From: Zancudomyces culisetae
Lineage: Eukaryota > Kickxellomycota > Harpellomycetes > Harpellales > Legeriomycetaceae
NCBI GenBank assembly: GCA_001969505.1
Contig: LSSK01000462.1
Coordinates: 1 to 12,389 of the forward strand
Length of the DNA: 12,389 bases
Direction: 5' to 3'
Shown here: positions 1 to 7,609 of the stretch, in pieces
Numbering within the stretch: the first letter of the stretch is position 1
How the letters are laid out: the number at the start of each line of letters is the position of its first letter
Program-made: the position numbers and the translations under genes
Notes under the pieces: model-generated
The model's database searches: none
What the model was told of the DNA's origin: nothing
What the model saw: the letters and a program-made list of their open reading frames with translations, nothing else

Positions 1-243
1 GCTTTTGTCAATTTATTTGGGCTGCCATGTGATAAATATTTTATTGATGGACGTTACTTTTTATTTATGTTAGATGTTGTCCCTATACTAATAGTTAGTT
101 TTGATGCAATTTGGCTATATGAGTATCCATTATCCAGCAGATTTAGAACACTCCATAATTTTATAAAATTGAGTTTTTTCATAGTATATAAATTGATCAA
201 AAATTTATATTTTATTAATATAATGTATTGTGTAGATAATTGA
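1..243 (+). CDS. Open frame entering from the left edge, unknown product (partial)
   Basis: Frame 1 is open from the first base to TGA at 241-243, about 80 codons, with no start codon at the edge; the first in-frame ATG is at 67. The first 160 bases are visibly less AT-rich than the DNA that follows, which fits a coding or formerly coding origin. The translation includes a short hydrophobic stretch around residues 21-35 (LFMLDVVPILIVSF) that could be membrane-embedded, then becomes Lys/Ile/Tyr-rich after residue 55, as translated AT-rich noncoding DNA does. I do not recognise a family. It could be the tail of an exon, a transposon fragment, or chance: in DNA this AT-rich an 80-codon open frame is uncommon but not impossible. 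No clear splice donor marks an exon end. Confidence 0.25.
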   Translation, partial: AFVNLFGLPCDKYFIDGRYFLFMLDVVPILIVSFDAIWLYEYPLSSRFRTLHNFIKLSFFIVYKLIKNLYFINIMYCVDN

Positions 244-1299
244 AGTTATATCTAGTAACGTATACTTTTTTTAAAAGATATCTAAGATTTTAGAACAAGA
301 TATCACCAATTTATTAATTTAATTAAAAACCAAAAAATTGTTCAAATAAAATATTATTACAAAAAGTATAACTACAGTTGATTGGCTGGTTTAAGTATTC
401 TAAAAATTTAATATGTTATACATGGTATATGGATGTATAATATTTGTTAAAATTATAGGGATACGATATAGTATTCGTAAGATATAATAATTTTTAATGC
501 ACATATTAAACAATTGAACAATATTTTGAGTCACTGTATATTTGTATAATGGAATTTCTTCACGAAATTAATTTTTACTTGACTTGGTTAGATTAGCTTA
601 ATAATTTGTACATAGTTAAAAATTTATTTTTTGTACTTATAAACTGTAGTAATTTGTATTTGGTACAAATTCATTTTGTAAGTTTCCTGATTTGGTCATG
701 AGAATTATGTAAACATGAATATATTTAATTTATTTAAACACAATTCCTAACAGTTTTAATATAATATTTACTTTATTAGTGTACATGTTTTGTCAATTGT
801 AAAGTAGAAGATAGTCTATAGTCCGTAGATAGTATTTAACTAATAGCTTCAAGAAATATATTTTAAGTATATATCATTAAAAAATAGGATCCACTATCAT
901 ATAATACATTTATGGTATCCCATAATTAACTATAGATCATATAATAATATTTATTAGTTTATCGAATTGTTTATGTTCTACGCTTTACAAATGGCCATTT
1001 GAAACATAATATATCGTATCGATAATGTACTATTTAATTCACTAAAATTGTATTTATAGGTCCTAATATATCGAATATTAAATATTCAAATAGATCTTAG
1101 CAAATTTAGGGTTTATTAATTTTTTTTTATATAGATGATTTATATTAAATCAAAGCACTATGATAGACAAGTGTTTTGTAATATAGTATAATTTTGGATT
1201 TAATAAATATTTTAAAACATTTTCCATCAATTGTTAAATCCAGTGAGATTATAAAAAAAATTCCAATAATTTTTATATTGTAGTTCAACTGATGAAATA
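244..1299. other. AT-rich stretch with no recognisable gene
   Basis: Both strands were read without finding a supportable coding, RNA or repeat feature. The sequence is dominated by A/T runs with frequent stops in all frames. If Gypsy element A to the right once extended here in its minus-strand orientation, its integrase core and 3' end would fall in this interval, but no integrase DDE-region motif could be made out. Confidence 0.5.
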
Positions 1300-1312
1300 C
1301 TTTGAAATTTGC

Positions 1313-1590
1313 CAATTCAGTATATTATTTAAATAAGCAGTCGTCCTATATTCGTATTGCCAAGCATTAGATGTAATATAATTAATAAATTCTTGTAACT
1401 ATTTGTTAGGGAAGTGTTAAATGTCTTTTATATTTTTTATAAAATATTTTTAAATACCAAATATAATTTTCTTTACTTTATTCATCGAATATTGTTGATT
1501 CCTCTGTTGAAACTATAATGATGAATTTATATTTTTTAACTTGAAAGTTATTAAAACTAAAATCCTTAATACTAATTCTTTACTTGATAA
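1313..1590 (-). pseudogene. Possible integrase zinc-finger remnant of Gypsy element A
   Basis: On the minus strand, after the end of RNase H, the frame runs into a weakly conserved linker. It then passes a peptide around 1320-1380 reading RTTAYLNNILNWQISKYF. This resembles the part of Gypsy integrase zinc-binding domains shaped like KT-x-x-x-L...W-P-x-M...Y, and it lies roughly the expected 70-90 residues beyond RNase H. The zinc-ligand His and Cys residues are not clearly present and several stops intervene, so the call rests on position and faint similarity only. Confidence 0.3.
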
Positions 1591-2562
1591 ATCTTTTTCA
1601 TTTATATCCGTTGTAGTATAATCCGGAATACATCTCGATATTAGATCTGTAAGATTATTTTTTCCTTTTCAGAGTTCTAATGTATATTCATATTATCGCA
1701 AAATAATAGCCCATCAGCTAGCCATCCTGAAACTTCCTTGGAATCGAAGAGGTTGACAAGCGCCGAATGATATATACAATAATAAATGTCATTCCCAGTT
1801 GTAGTTTCTGAACTGGCATACGGTGATATTATAGCCAACCCTTCAAGGTGAGTAATAGAATAATTTTTTTCAGACTTTTTAAGAGCTCTACTTACATACG
1901 TTATATGATGTTCTTTCCCGTCTTGTGTCTGGCTTAAAATTCCTTCGACACCCTGCAACGATGCAACTGTAGTGACGATAAACGGTAAGTCCCACCTTGG
2001 ATGTGTAAGTAAAGGTGATGTAACTAACTTGCATTTTAATAGTTCTATTGCTTTTTGTCAATTGTCATCCCATTTCATTATTGTATCTTTCCTCAATAAA
2101 CTGTTTAATGGACTTGAAATCAAGACATTTTCACCAATAAATTTCCTAAAGTAGTATGTTGTTCCCAGAAAACTTTAATGTTCTTTAACATTGCTTGGTG
2201 ATGGTAATTTTTCAATGGCCGACACCTTTTTAGGATCCGTTTATATTCCATTCTCAGATATTATGTGTCCTAGGTAGTCGTTTCTGCCCAATACTGCATT
2301 TTCCTGAATTTAACTATATCTTATATACTATTAATATCTCGAAAACTGCCTTCAGGGGTTCTACATGATGATCTTTATTCTTCTAAAATACTACAATGTC
2401 GTCGACGAACACTACCGCTAGCTTCCATTACACCGGCTGTAATACGCACTCCATTAACCTCTGAAAAGTGAGTGGGCTGTTACACAGACCGAAAGACATC
2501 ACGCTGTAACAATAAGCCTCTATCCTGGTATCGAGAAAGCGGTTTTGTGTTTATCTGTGTTA
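1591..2562 (-). pseudogene. pol: Ty3/Gypsy pol fragment A: reverse transcriptase palm plus RNase H, broken
   Basis: In a Gypsy-class LTR retrotransposon this part of Pol copies element RNA into DNA and degrades the RNA strand in cytoplasmic particles. Reading leftward, the sequence opens at DKHKTAF (about 2540-2558). It continues with motif B as MSFGLCNSPLTFQRLME (about 2450-2500), the catalytic box FVDD (2398-2409), the YLGHIISENG block after a frameshift (about 2255-2285), and the connection block DPKKVSAIEKL. RNase H follows, with GVEGILSQTQDGKEHH and YVSRALKKSEKNYSITHLE (1677-1958), and ends in a KGKNN...SR tail near 1600-1650. Stops occur after motif B, just after FVDD and at least three times later. 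There are frameshifts near 2540, 2270 and 1700. The N-terminal half of RT, the protease and gag are missing. It differs clearly from element B and is a separate family. Confidence 0.9.
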
Positions 2563-4101
2563 TGAATACACATGTATCATAAAAATATTGTATATTAAAA
2601 TACAATATTAATAAATTAATATTAATGATATTAAATGAGTATCATTTATAATAATTAATATTAGTTTATATTATTTAATTATTATTTAAAAATTAGTTTA
2701 AAACATTAATATTGATACACAATATGAATATTTAAAGTATTATCATTAAATTGTGCTTATTAATGATATAGTTTATTTGTTTATTAATAATAGTTATATT
2801 AATAGTTTTAGTTCATAATAAAGTTTTAGTACAAACTTAATTGTATAAAAGAAGATACAAATCCTTTTCATGAACAATTAAGATTGTCAATCTCGTTTAA
2901 CAATAATAAAGATACTATTAACTAATATTATATTATTACTGTGTGTTTTAAACTAGTATAATTAATAATAACTTATATAAATTAAATTTGATAATTTGTA
3001 AATATCAATATTATTGTGTATAATATTGGTATCTAACATATTGACAAACTTCTCATTATATTATAGTAAAATCAATTTACATTTAATAAAATTTTTCATC
3101 ATTAGTTGATATAAAAATATTAATTAATTAATTCAAAATGAGTGTGGAGAATCAAAAAATTTTATATTCTCAATAACAAGGTACTATTTATATCTGAGAG
3201 CTATGAGTTAGTATTTTAGATTATAAGTATGTTAGGTATAAGTACTTAATTATGTATATTTTTTAACTCACGTACCTTATATCACATGGATTTAATAATT
3301 TTAAAATGAACTTTTGGTATTAATATAACACACATGATTAAGATATAAACATGTTTTGATATATATTTATTATTTTACATGTACAATTTATAACACCAAG
3401 TTTATTAATATATTTTCAAATTTTATCTATCTTGGATAAGTATTATTTGTACCTCGTCGTCTTTTGATACTTTATATTTTTTTATCATATATTTAATATT
3501 TTATAAATATGATTAAAATATTTAATATAATTATTTATAATAATTTTTTTAGACAAATATTTATATTTAACAATTAATTGTTAACTTTATAAAAGAAACA
3601 ATATTATAAATCATATGTTCATTGTATATTATGTACTGATTTATAATAACATAATTATAAGAGCTTATATAATTTTTCATCGTAGAAATTTTAAAATCAA
3701 ACTTGAAGAAAATTATCTTATGTTCATAATTAAGCTTTATATCGAAAAATAGATCATCATTAATATTAATTATCATATATTTAGAATTTCAATTTTAACA
3801 TAGTTTTAATTATCCAATTTCACAATATAATTTACAAATAATTAATAAAAAAATTTTACATTCATTGTCAATTATAATCAGTACTTTTATGAATTGCGTG
3901 AATGTATAACTCAATAAATAGTTTAAATTATTGATTTCTATAATTATTGAACAATTACTAAATTTTATGCTTAATTAGAATAATTTATCAATAAATGCTC
4001 ATAAAATTTGCGGCTAATTTCATTGTTGGAATTTTAATACCGAAGTCTATAAAGAAATTAATAATAAGTTAATCTTTAAATAAAACTAGAAATTGAAATT
4101 A
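2563..4101. other. AT desert between Gypsy fragment A and the inverted LTR
   Basis: This is the most AT-rich part of the window. No coding segment, RNA gene or element terminus could be supported on either strand; the longest open frame here (3567-3776, minus) is Ile/Asn/Tyr/Lys-rich and looks random. A small perfect hairpin (arms 2584-2593 and 2600-2609, AATATTGTAT with its complement) is of the kind expected by chance at this composition. If Gypsy A and the LTR at 4102-4571 belong to one minus-strand element, gag and protease should lie here, and nothing of them is readable. Confidence 0.5.
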
Positions 4102-4571
4102 TGTTGATCAGCATTTAATAATTGAATAAACCAATAGTTCATTAAAATGTTTACTAATATAATAAATATTACTTAAATATATCTAGATATTTTTCACTTA
4201 CGATTTCAACTACAATTTCGTCGGGTTTATACACATTTTTGACTGCGAATTTTTCAAAATTAAAAACAAGGTCGCGAGGTCTTGTTTATCGATGAAAAAA
4301 ATTATCTTACTGCGAATGAAAGTGTAGGGGTTTGACTCTTACACTGTTTCATAACTCAGAGTTTCACTAAGTTTCAATATATATGCTGTTTTGATTTATA
4401 ATAAATAATTATTACGTGAAAATTGAATTGGTAATAAATTAGATACTTGATTAACTAATGTTAATTTACGTAACTTTACTAAATAGGACTAAATGATTAT
4501 AAATTATAATCTAAACTAAATTGAAGAGATTATAAAAGTAAAAATATTGATACGATGTCCTATTCACAACA
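4102..4571 (-). repeat. Inverted, diverged copy of the 4706-5162 LTR
   Basis: Read on the minus strand from 4571, this segment starts TGTTGTGAATAGG, matching the TGTTATGAATAGA start of the LTR at 4706. It stays alignable over about 390 bases. Shared landmarks in LTR orientation include TTACGTAA, an AAGACCTCGCGACCTTG block against AAGGTCTTGCGACCTTGG, GTATAAACCC against TATATAAACCC, and GAAATCGT..GTGAAAAAT. The outer boundary is less certain: alignment becomes weak left of about 4187, and 4102 is chosen because the minus-strand end would then read CAACA, the complement of the TGTTG start. No duplication flanks it: CCCGT on the right has no partner on the left. It may therefore be the 5' LTR of a longer minus-strand element or one side of a rearrangement. 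Confidence 0.75.
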
Positions 4572-4700
4572 CCCGTTCATCCCGGTAACTGGATGTTTAG
4601 GAAGAAATTTGGGACCACTGCCTCACCACGAGCACGAGACCCCAAATAAATTACATCCCATCAGCCATCAACCCGGCGGATGCGCCCTCCCGGTTGATGG
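4572..4700 (+). pseudogene. DIRS-type pol, RNase H first part (upstream of the inserted LTR)
   Basis: This short, much less AT-rich island codes on the plus strand (frame with GAA at 4601) for IWDHC, then INYIPSAINPADAPSRLM. That is the end of the RNase H fold in DIRS-class retrotransposons, where a hydrophobic-I-P-x-x-x-N-x-A-D-x-x-S-R signature carries the last acidic residue (Asp of PADAPSR). Stops at 4586-4588 (TAA) and 4598-4600 (TAG) break the frame upstream. The island is bounded on the left by the inverted LTR copy and on the right by the target-site duplication of the solo LTR. When the LTR and one CTCAA copy are ignored, the reading frame passes directly into the second part at 5168. 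The reverse transcriptase domain that should precede it is absent from the window. Confidence 0.85.
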
Positions 4701-4705
4701 CTCAA
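4701..4705. repeat. Target-site duplication CTCAA, left copy
   Basis: CTCAA immediately precedes the TG of the solo LTR at 4706 and is repeated immediately after its final CA at 5163-5167. A 5-bp duplication is typical of Gypsy and related LTR elements. Confidence 0.9.
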
Positions 4706-5162
4706 TGTTATGAATAGAACGTAATCTATAATTTATTTTTAATTAATTTTATTTCTATTAACTAAAATTTGTAAGTTGAATTTCCATTTTTGTAAAGTTA
4801 CATAAATTGATTTAGGTATCATGAAATTAATTTGTTACCAATTCGATTTTAAGTAACTGTTTTTATTTTACATAAACCAAAACAACTCGATGTTGAACTA
4901 AACCCCAACATTTAAATCAAGAAACTAATCAAGGGTCAAACTCCTTGAATGTTTATCGAAGTAAGAAAATATTTTTTCTTCGATTAACAAGGTCTTGCGA
5001 CCTTGGTTTTGTTCATATAAATTTCGCTGACAAAAAAGTATATAAACCCAACAAATTCGTTGTGGAAATCGTCAGTGAAAAATATTCTCTTTAGTTTAAT
5101 AAAGTTAATATTTTACTAATCCAAGTTATAATAAATAAAATATAATAAACCAAGTTATAACA
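4706..5162 (+). repeat. Solo LTR 1 (457 bp) inserted in the DIRS RNase H gene
   Basis: The unit starts TGTTATGAATAG and ends AAGTTATAACA, giving canonical TG...CA ends inside a 6-bp terminal inverted repeat (TGTTAT/ATAACA). It is flanked by perfect CTCAA duplications. No internal retrotransposon region is present, so it is a solo LTR left by recombination between the two LTRs of a complete element. The core promoter and polyadenylation signals read in the plus direction: TATATAAA at 5039-5046, an initiator-like TCAGTG at 5072-5077, and AATAAA at 5130-5135, 5134-5139 and 5144-5149. This gives a plausible U3/R boundary near 5073. An imperfect CCAAGTTATAA repeat (5120-5130 and 5150-5160) lies in the 3' part. 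The parent family cannot be told from the LTR alone. Confidence 0.93.
5039..5077 (+). promoter_or_regulatory. LTR 1 core promoter: TATA box plus initiator
   Basis: TATATAAA begins at 5039 and TCAGTG at 5072, a spacing of about 33 bases, as expected for an arthropod TATA/Inr promoter. The left inverted LTR copy keeps the TATA element (GTATAAA) but has TAAGTG where the initiator should be. Confidence 0.65.
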
Positions 5163-5167
5163 CTCAA
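5163..5167. repeat. Target-site duplication CTCAA, right copy
   Basis: It is the exact duplicate of 4701-4705, directly after the CA end of the solo LTR and directly before the DIRS codon ATG at 5168-5170, which continues the interrupted RNase H frame. Confidence 0.9.
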
Positions 5168-5667
5168 ATGGCATGCGAAATCTCCAATCCCATGTTCCAC
5201 AAGATCGACCGCCTGTTCGGTCCCCACGACGTAGATTTATTTGCTACGCGAAAGAACAGTAAAGTTCCGGCGTTTGTCAGTTGGTATCCGGACCCTCTGG
5301 CGTCTCAGACAAACGCATTCCAGCATCACTGAAAATTTTGGACCAACCCGTAAGCGTGTCCCCCATGGAACTTGATCCCGCAAGTCATCAAGAAGATCAA
5401 AAGTGAAAAACAAACAATAACCCTGATTCCCCCCTTCTGGAAGTCTGCCCTGTGGTTTCCGTCCTACTGAAACTATTAGTCCAGAAGCCGTTACCAATCC
5501 CAGCCCACCAGGTATTAGCCGACCCGAAAAGCGGAAAGCGGTTGATGAACGCCAACAAGAGCTGGATGCTCACCGCTTGGCGATTAAGCGGTCACAGTAT
5601 GACCAGAAAGGTCTTAACGACCAAGCCCGAGCCATCCTCTCTAGTAACTACAAGCAGCAGCACCTAG
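5168..5667 (+). pseudogene. DIRS-type pol, RNase H second part and Pol C-terminus
   Basis: From 5168 the frame reads FGPHDVDLFATRKNSKVPAF (about 5216-5275), then WYPDP, FWTNP, PPWNLIPQVIKKIK and ITLIPPFWKSALWFP (to about 5460). These are the ordered blocks found after RNase H in DIRS-class elements: HDxDLFA-x-R-x-N, SWxPDP, YAFPPWNLI, TLI-x-P-x-W-x-x-A-x-WFP. Defects are TGA at 5330-5332 inside the block following NAFQHH, TAA at 5351-5353 after TNP, and a frameshift near 5452. After the shift, a second frame (5452-5667) carries LLKLLVQKPLPIP and the LTAWRLSG C-terminal block and stops at 5665-5667. This last part overlaps the tyrosine recombinase frame by more than 200 bases, as is usual for DIRS elements. 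I see no methyltransferase domain. Confidence 0.88.
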
Positions 5668-6574
5668 AGACTCGTTACGCTTACATTCAGAACCGTTTCC
5701 TGAAGTATTGCCATGATCACAGCTTAATGGTATCTGATATCTAGTCTGCTGACCTTATTAACTTTTGTTCCATAGGTCATTATATAAAAAATTGGTCTTG
5801 TGGCACTATCCGGAATTATTCCTCAGCCATCATCAACTTATTGGACATAAGCAGGTCTATTACAATGACATTATTTAAAGACTTCAAAAATCTATAACTA
5901 CAACAAAAACTATGAATTTAGCTTCAAACTGCTATGATTAGACACCTATAATCGAGAAAATAAAGTCTTATGAACCTAACCCTTCTATGTCCTTAGACAA
6001 ACTGACTTCCAAGCTCTGATCCTCTTGGCCATCTGTGTTTTTATGCGTCCTAGCGATAAGGAACGCATAGACGAGTCAAGGACCACTTCCTCTCTAGACT
6101 CGGTTAAGTTTACTATGGTAGAGCCCAAAGAGAAACGTATGGGCTTGTCTATCAACAAAACTGTCTATATCTCTTCACATAGTATAGACTATCTATGTCC
6201 AGTATCAGCATACCGGGAATATATTACTAAAATAGGGAAGGAAGCCTTTATTCCTCCCAAAGAACACAGAAGGAATACAAAGAAGAAGATAAGTTTATTT
6301 AATTAGAAGTATTAAAGATACAAACAAACAGGTAACTTCTCAAAGGATAAGTAAAAGAATGAATTACTTTATAGATTTACTAATTATACCTGAAGGTGAA
6401 AAGAGACCGAAGGCCAGCGCATTAGGTTCGACATTAGCAACAGAGGCTGGCGCAAGCATCGATGAAGTCGTGTCGCAAGGTTACTGGTCGTCTCGTTCGG
6501 TTTTCGATTAGTTTTACCGACTATCTCGACAATCTCGTTCCAAGCTGACAGAATTGGTATTCGATCCGAAATAA
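5427..6574 (+). pseudogene. DIRS-type tyrosine recombinase (integrase), broken
   Basis: DIRS elements integrate with a tyrosine recombinase rather than a DDE integrase. The frame is open from 5427 to a TAG at 5742-5744 and has no early ATG. It contains the N-terminal core-binding domain (GLNDQARAIL, then ETRYAYIQNRFLKYC). The same frame continues with WSCGTIRNYSSAIINLL to about 5895. After frameshifts come EKIKSYEPNPSMSLDKLTSK and then ILLAICVFMRPSDKERID, where the box-1 catalytic Arg is codon 6046-6048. A further shift near 6300 leads to KDTNKQVTSQRI, then ASALGSTLATEAGASIDEVV (about 6413-6472), SQGYWSS with the Trp at 6485-6487, and the FY block with the nucleophile Tyr at 6515-6517. The box-2 Arg appears replaced by Ser (AGC, 6416-6418), and TAG at 6509-6511 lies two codons before the Tyr. 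The frame ends at TAA 6572-6574, probably the original stop. Confidence 0.88.
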
Positions 6575-6773
6575 ATTTACTCGATCCTCCATAATCTTCC
6601 ATGATCCGTACAGATTACCAGTAATCTCAATCCAATCTACTATCATCTGTTCAGACGACTATCGATCTCAACACAATCTACTTTCATCTGTGGGGATTAC
6701 TCACGATCTTGTCTCAATCTAAGTTCATCTACGAAGATTTCAGTCGATCTTATCTTAATTTACATTAATCTGT
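6571..6773. repeat. 41-bp imperfect tandem repeat at the DIRS 3' end
   Basis: Four consecutive units of exactly 41 bases run 6610-6650, 6651-6691, 6692-6732 and 6733-6773, preceded by a degraded partial unit (about 6571-6609) that starts at the recombinase stop codon. Shared positions include GATT/GACT near the unit start, GATCT or AATCT at 14-18, AATCTA near 25-30 and TCATCTGT (or variants) at the unit end. The period is not a multiple of three and the array follows the stop, so it is noncoding. A likely role is as part of the DIRS terminal or subterminal region, but no matching copy at a 5' end is available here. Confidence 0.85.
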
Positions 6774-6883
6774 TTGATCGTTGGAGATCGGAATGAATTT
6801 TGAAAGAAATTTTATTAATTATTATACTTTACTTTATTTTGATTTATTATTTAAAATTTAACTTAAGTACACACTGAATGCAA

Positions 6884-6976
6884 ATCAAGCGTATTTTTCT
6901 AACGAAATACAATTATAGTTTGTTTGAATATTTTTTAAAACTATAATTATTGTATGTGTAGAAAAATACGCTTGAT
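6884..6976. repeat. 93-bp hairpin (MITE-like inverted repeat)
   Basis: The 18 bases starting at 6884 (ATCAAGCGTATTTTTCTA) are perfectly complementary to the 18 ending at 6976. After a short mismatch the arms pair again through TACAAT..ATAGTTT, giving arms of about 39 bases around a short T-rich loop. No open frame and no clear target duplication were found: the flanking bases are GCAA and ACCC. It could be a tiny foldback or MITE, or the hairpin of an older element. Confidence 0.7.
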
Positions 6977-7190
6977 ACCCAACCACCACACCCATATACC
7001 TACTGAAAAAAAGAAAATTGAAGTCAATGATATTGACGTGTAGTACAGCAGTGGACTCAGCATGGTAAAGATACTGAAATGTGTACTCTAAGCAATTTAT
7101 TTTAAAATTTTTTTTTGTCACTATCAAATACCATAAATTGATAATAATTTTGGATAAATGATTGGGTATTTATAAAATCTTTTAAAATCG

Positions 7191-7195
7191 AATAC
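7191..7195. repeat. Target-site duplication AATAC, left copy
   Basis: AATAC directly precedes the TG of solo LTR 2 and recurs at 7605-7609 directly after its terminal CA. Confidence 0.88.
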
Positions 7196-7416
7196 TGTCA
7201 TGATATATCATGCCAGTTGTAATTAAATACACGTGTTGTATTTATTTACCAAATCGCTGCGCAATTTTCTCAAATATCATTTGGGAATTGTATTTTTGTT
7301 GATTGCGCAGTAGATAAGGAAATTTAGAAACGAGTTAAAATTACGACATTTTGCTGCGCAATTACACGTTTTACATTACTAATCAATTGATTAGTAATCA
7401 ATCTAGAATTCTAACA

Positions 7417-7429
7417 TTCTAGAATATTC
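7417..7429 (+). promoter_or_regulatory. Heat-shock element triplet in LTR 2 U3
   Basis: TTCTAGAATATTC is a perfect TTCnnGAAnnTTC, the three-pentamer site bound by trimeric heat-shock factor. It lies 51 bases upstream of the TATA box at 7480, in the position such sites occupy in insect heat-shock promoters. A second GAAGCTTC pair (7509-7516) overlaps the likely start site. Binding is inferred from the motif only. Confidence 0.6.
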
Positions 7430-7479
7430 TGTAAAGTTAGAACAATGTTTTTCATAGTTTTTTAGTAGTTTTGGAAAAG

Positions 7480-7519
7480 TATATATAGCCATTGATTTTA
7501 TTGAAAGAGAAGCTTCAGC
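7480..7519 (+). promoter_or_regulatory. LTR 2 core promoter: TATA box plus initiator-like TCAGC
   Basis: TATATATA at 7480-7487 and TCAGC at 7515-7519 are spaced about as in TATA/Inr promoters. AATAAA begins at 7520, close to the start, which suits an LTR with a short R region better than a host gene. Confidence 0.55.
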
Positions 7520-7604
7520 AATAAAATATTTTCACAAAATATATACTACTTTTAATAACTAAATAAAATTTAATATAATAATACCAAGTTGGCAGGTCCT
7601 GACA

Positions 7605-7609
7605 AATAC
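7605..7609. repeat. Target-site duplication AATAC, right copy
   Basis: It is an exact match to 7191-7195, directly after the CA end of solo LTR 2. Confidence 0.88.

Larger units (their letters stand above)
7196..7604 (+). repeat. Solo LTR 2 (409 bp), different family from LTR 1
   Basis: The unit begins TGTCATGATATATCATGCCA and ends GGCAGGTCCTGACA, so the ends form a TGTCA/TGACA inverted repeat with a further loosely matching GCC/GGC block. Perfect AATAC duplications flank it, which strongly supports integration and later loss of the internal region. The U3 part is unusually rich in sites: a CATGATATATCATG palindrome (7199-7212), an ACACGTGT E-box (7229-7236), three ATTGCGCAG boxes (7257-7265, 7302-7310, 7354-7362), a 24-bp perfect palindrome (7375-7398) and a heat-shock-element triplet (7417-7429). 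The core promoter is TATATATA (7480-7487) with an initiator-like TCAGC (7515-7519), and AATAAA occurs at 7520-7525 and 7562-7567. No other copy was seen in the window. Confidence 0.88.

Noticed and set aside
4663-4702. Inverted repeat AGCCATCAACC ... GGTTGATGGCT inside the less AT-rich island
   Set aside because: Both arms lie within RNase H coding sequence of the DIRS element and the residues there are family-conserved, so the pairing is more likely a by-product of codons than a structure.
4188-5085. A single foldback or MITE with 390-bp terminal inverted repeats
   Set aside because: The right arm has its own TG...CA ends and CTCAA duplication, and the centre is DIRS coding sequence, so two inverted LTR copies explain it better.
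6384-6602. 72-codon minus-strand open frame
   Set aside because: It lies antisense to the conserved C-terminal part of the DIRS tyrosine recombinase.
7200-7520. Promoter of a host heat-shock gene
   Set aside because: The region is bounded by TGTCA/TGACA ends with AATAC duplications and has AATAAA right after the start site; no coding sequence follows. It is an LTR promoter.
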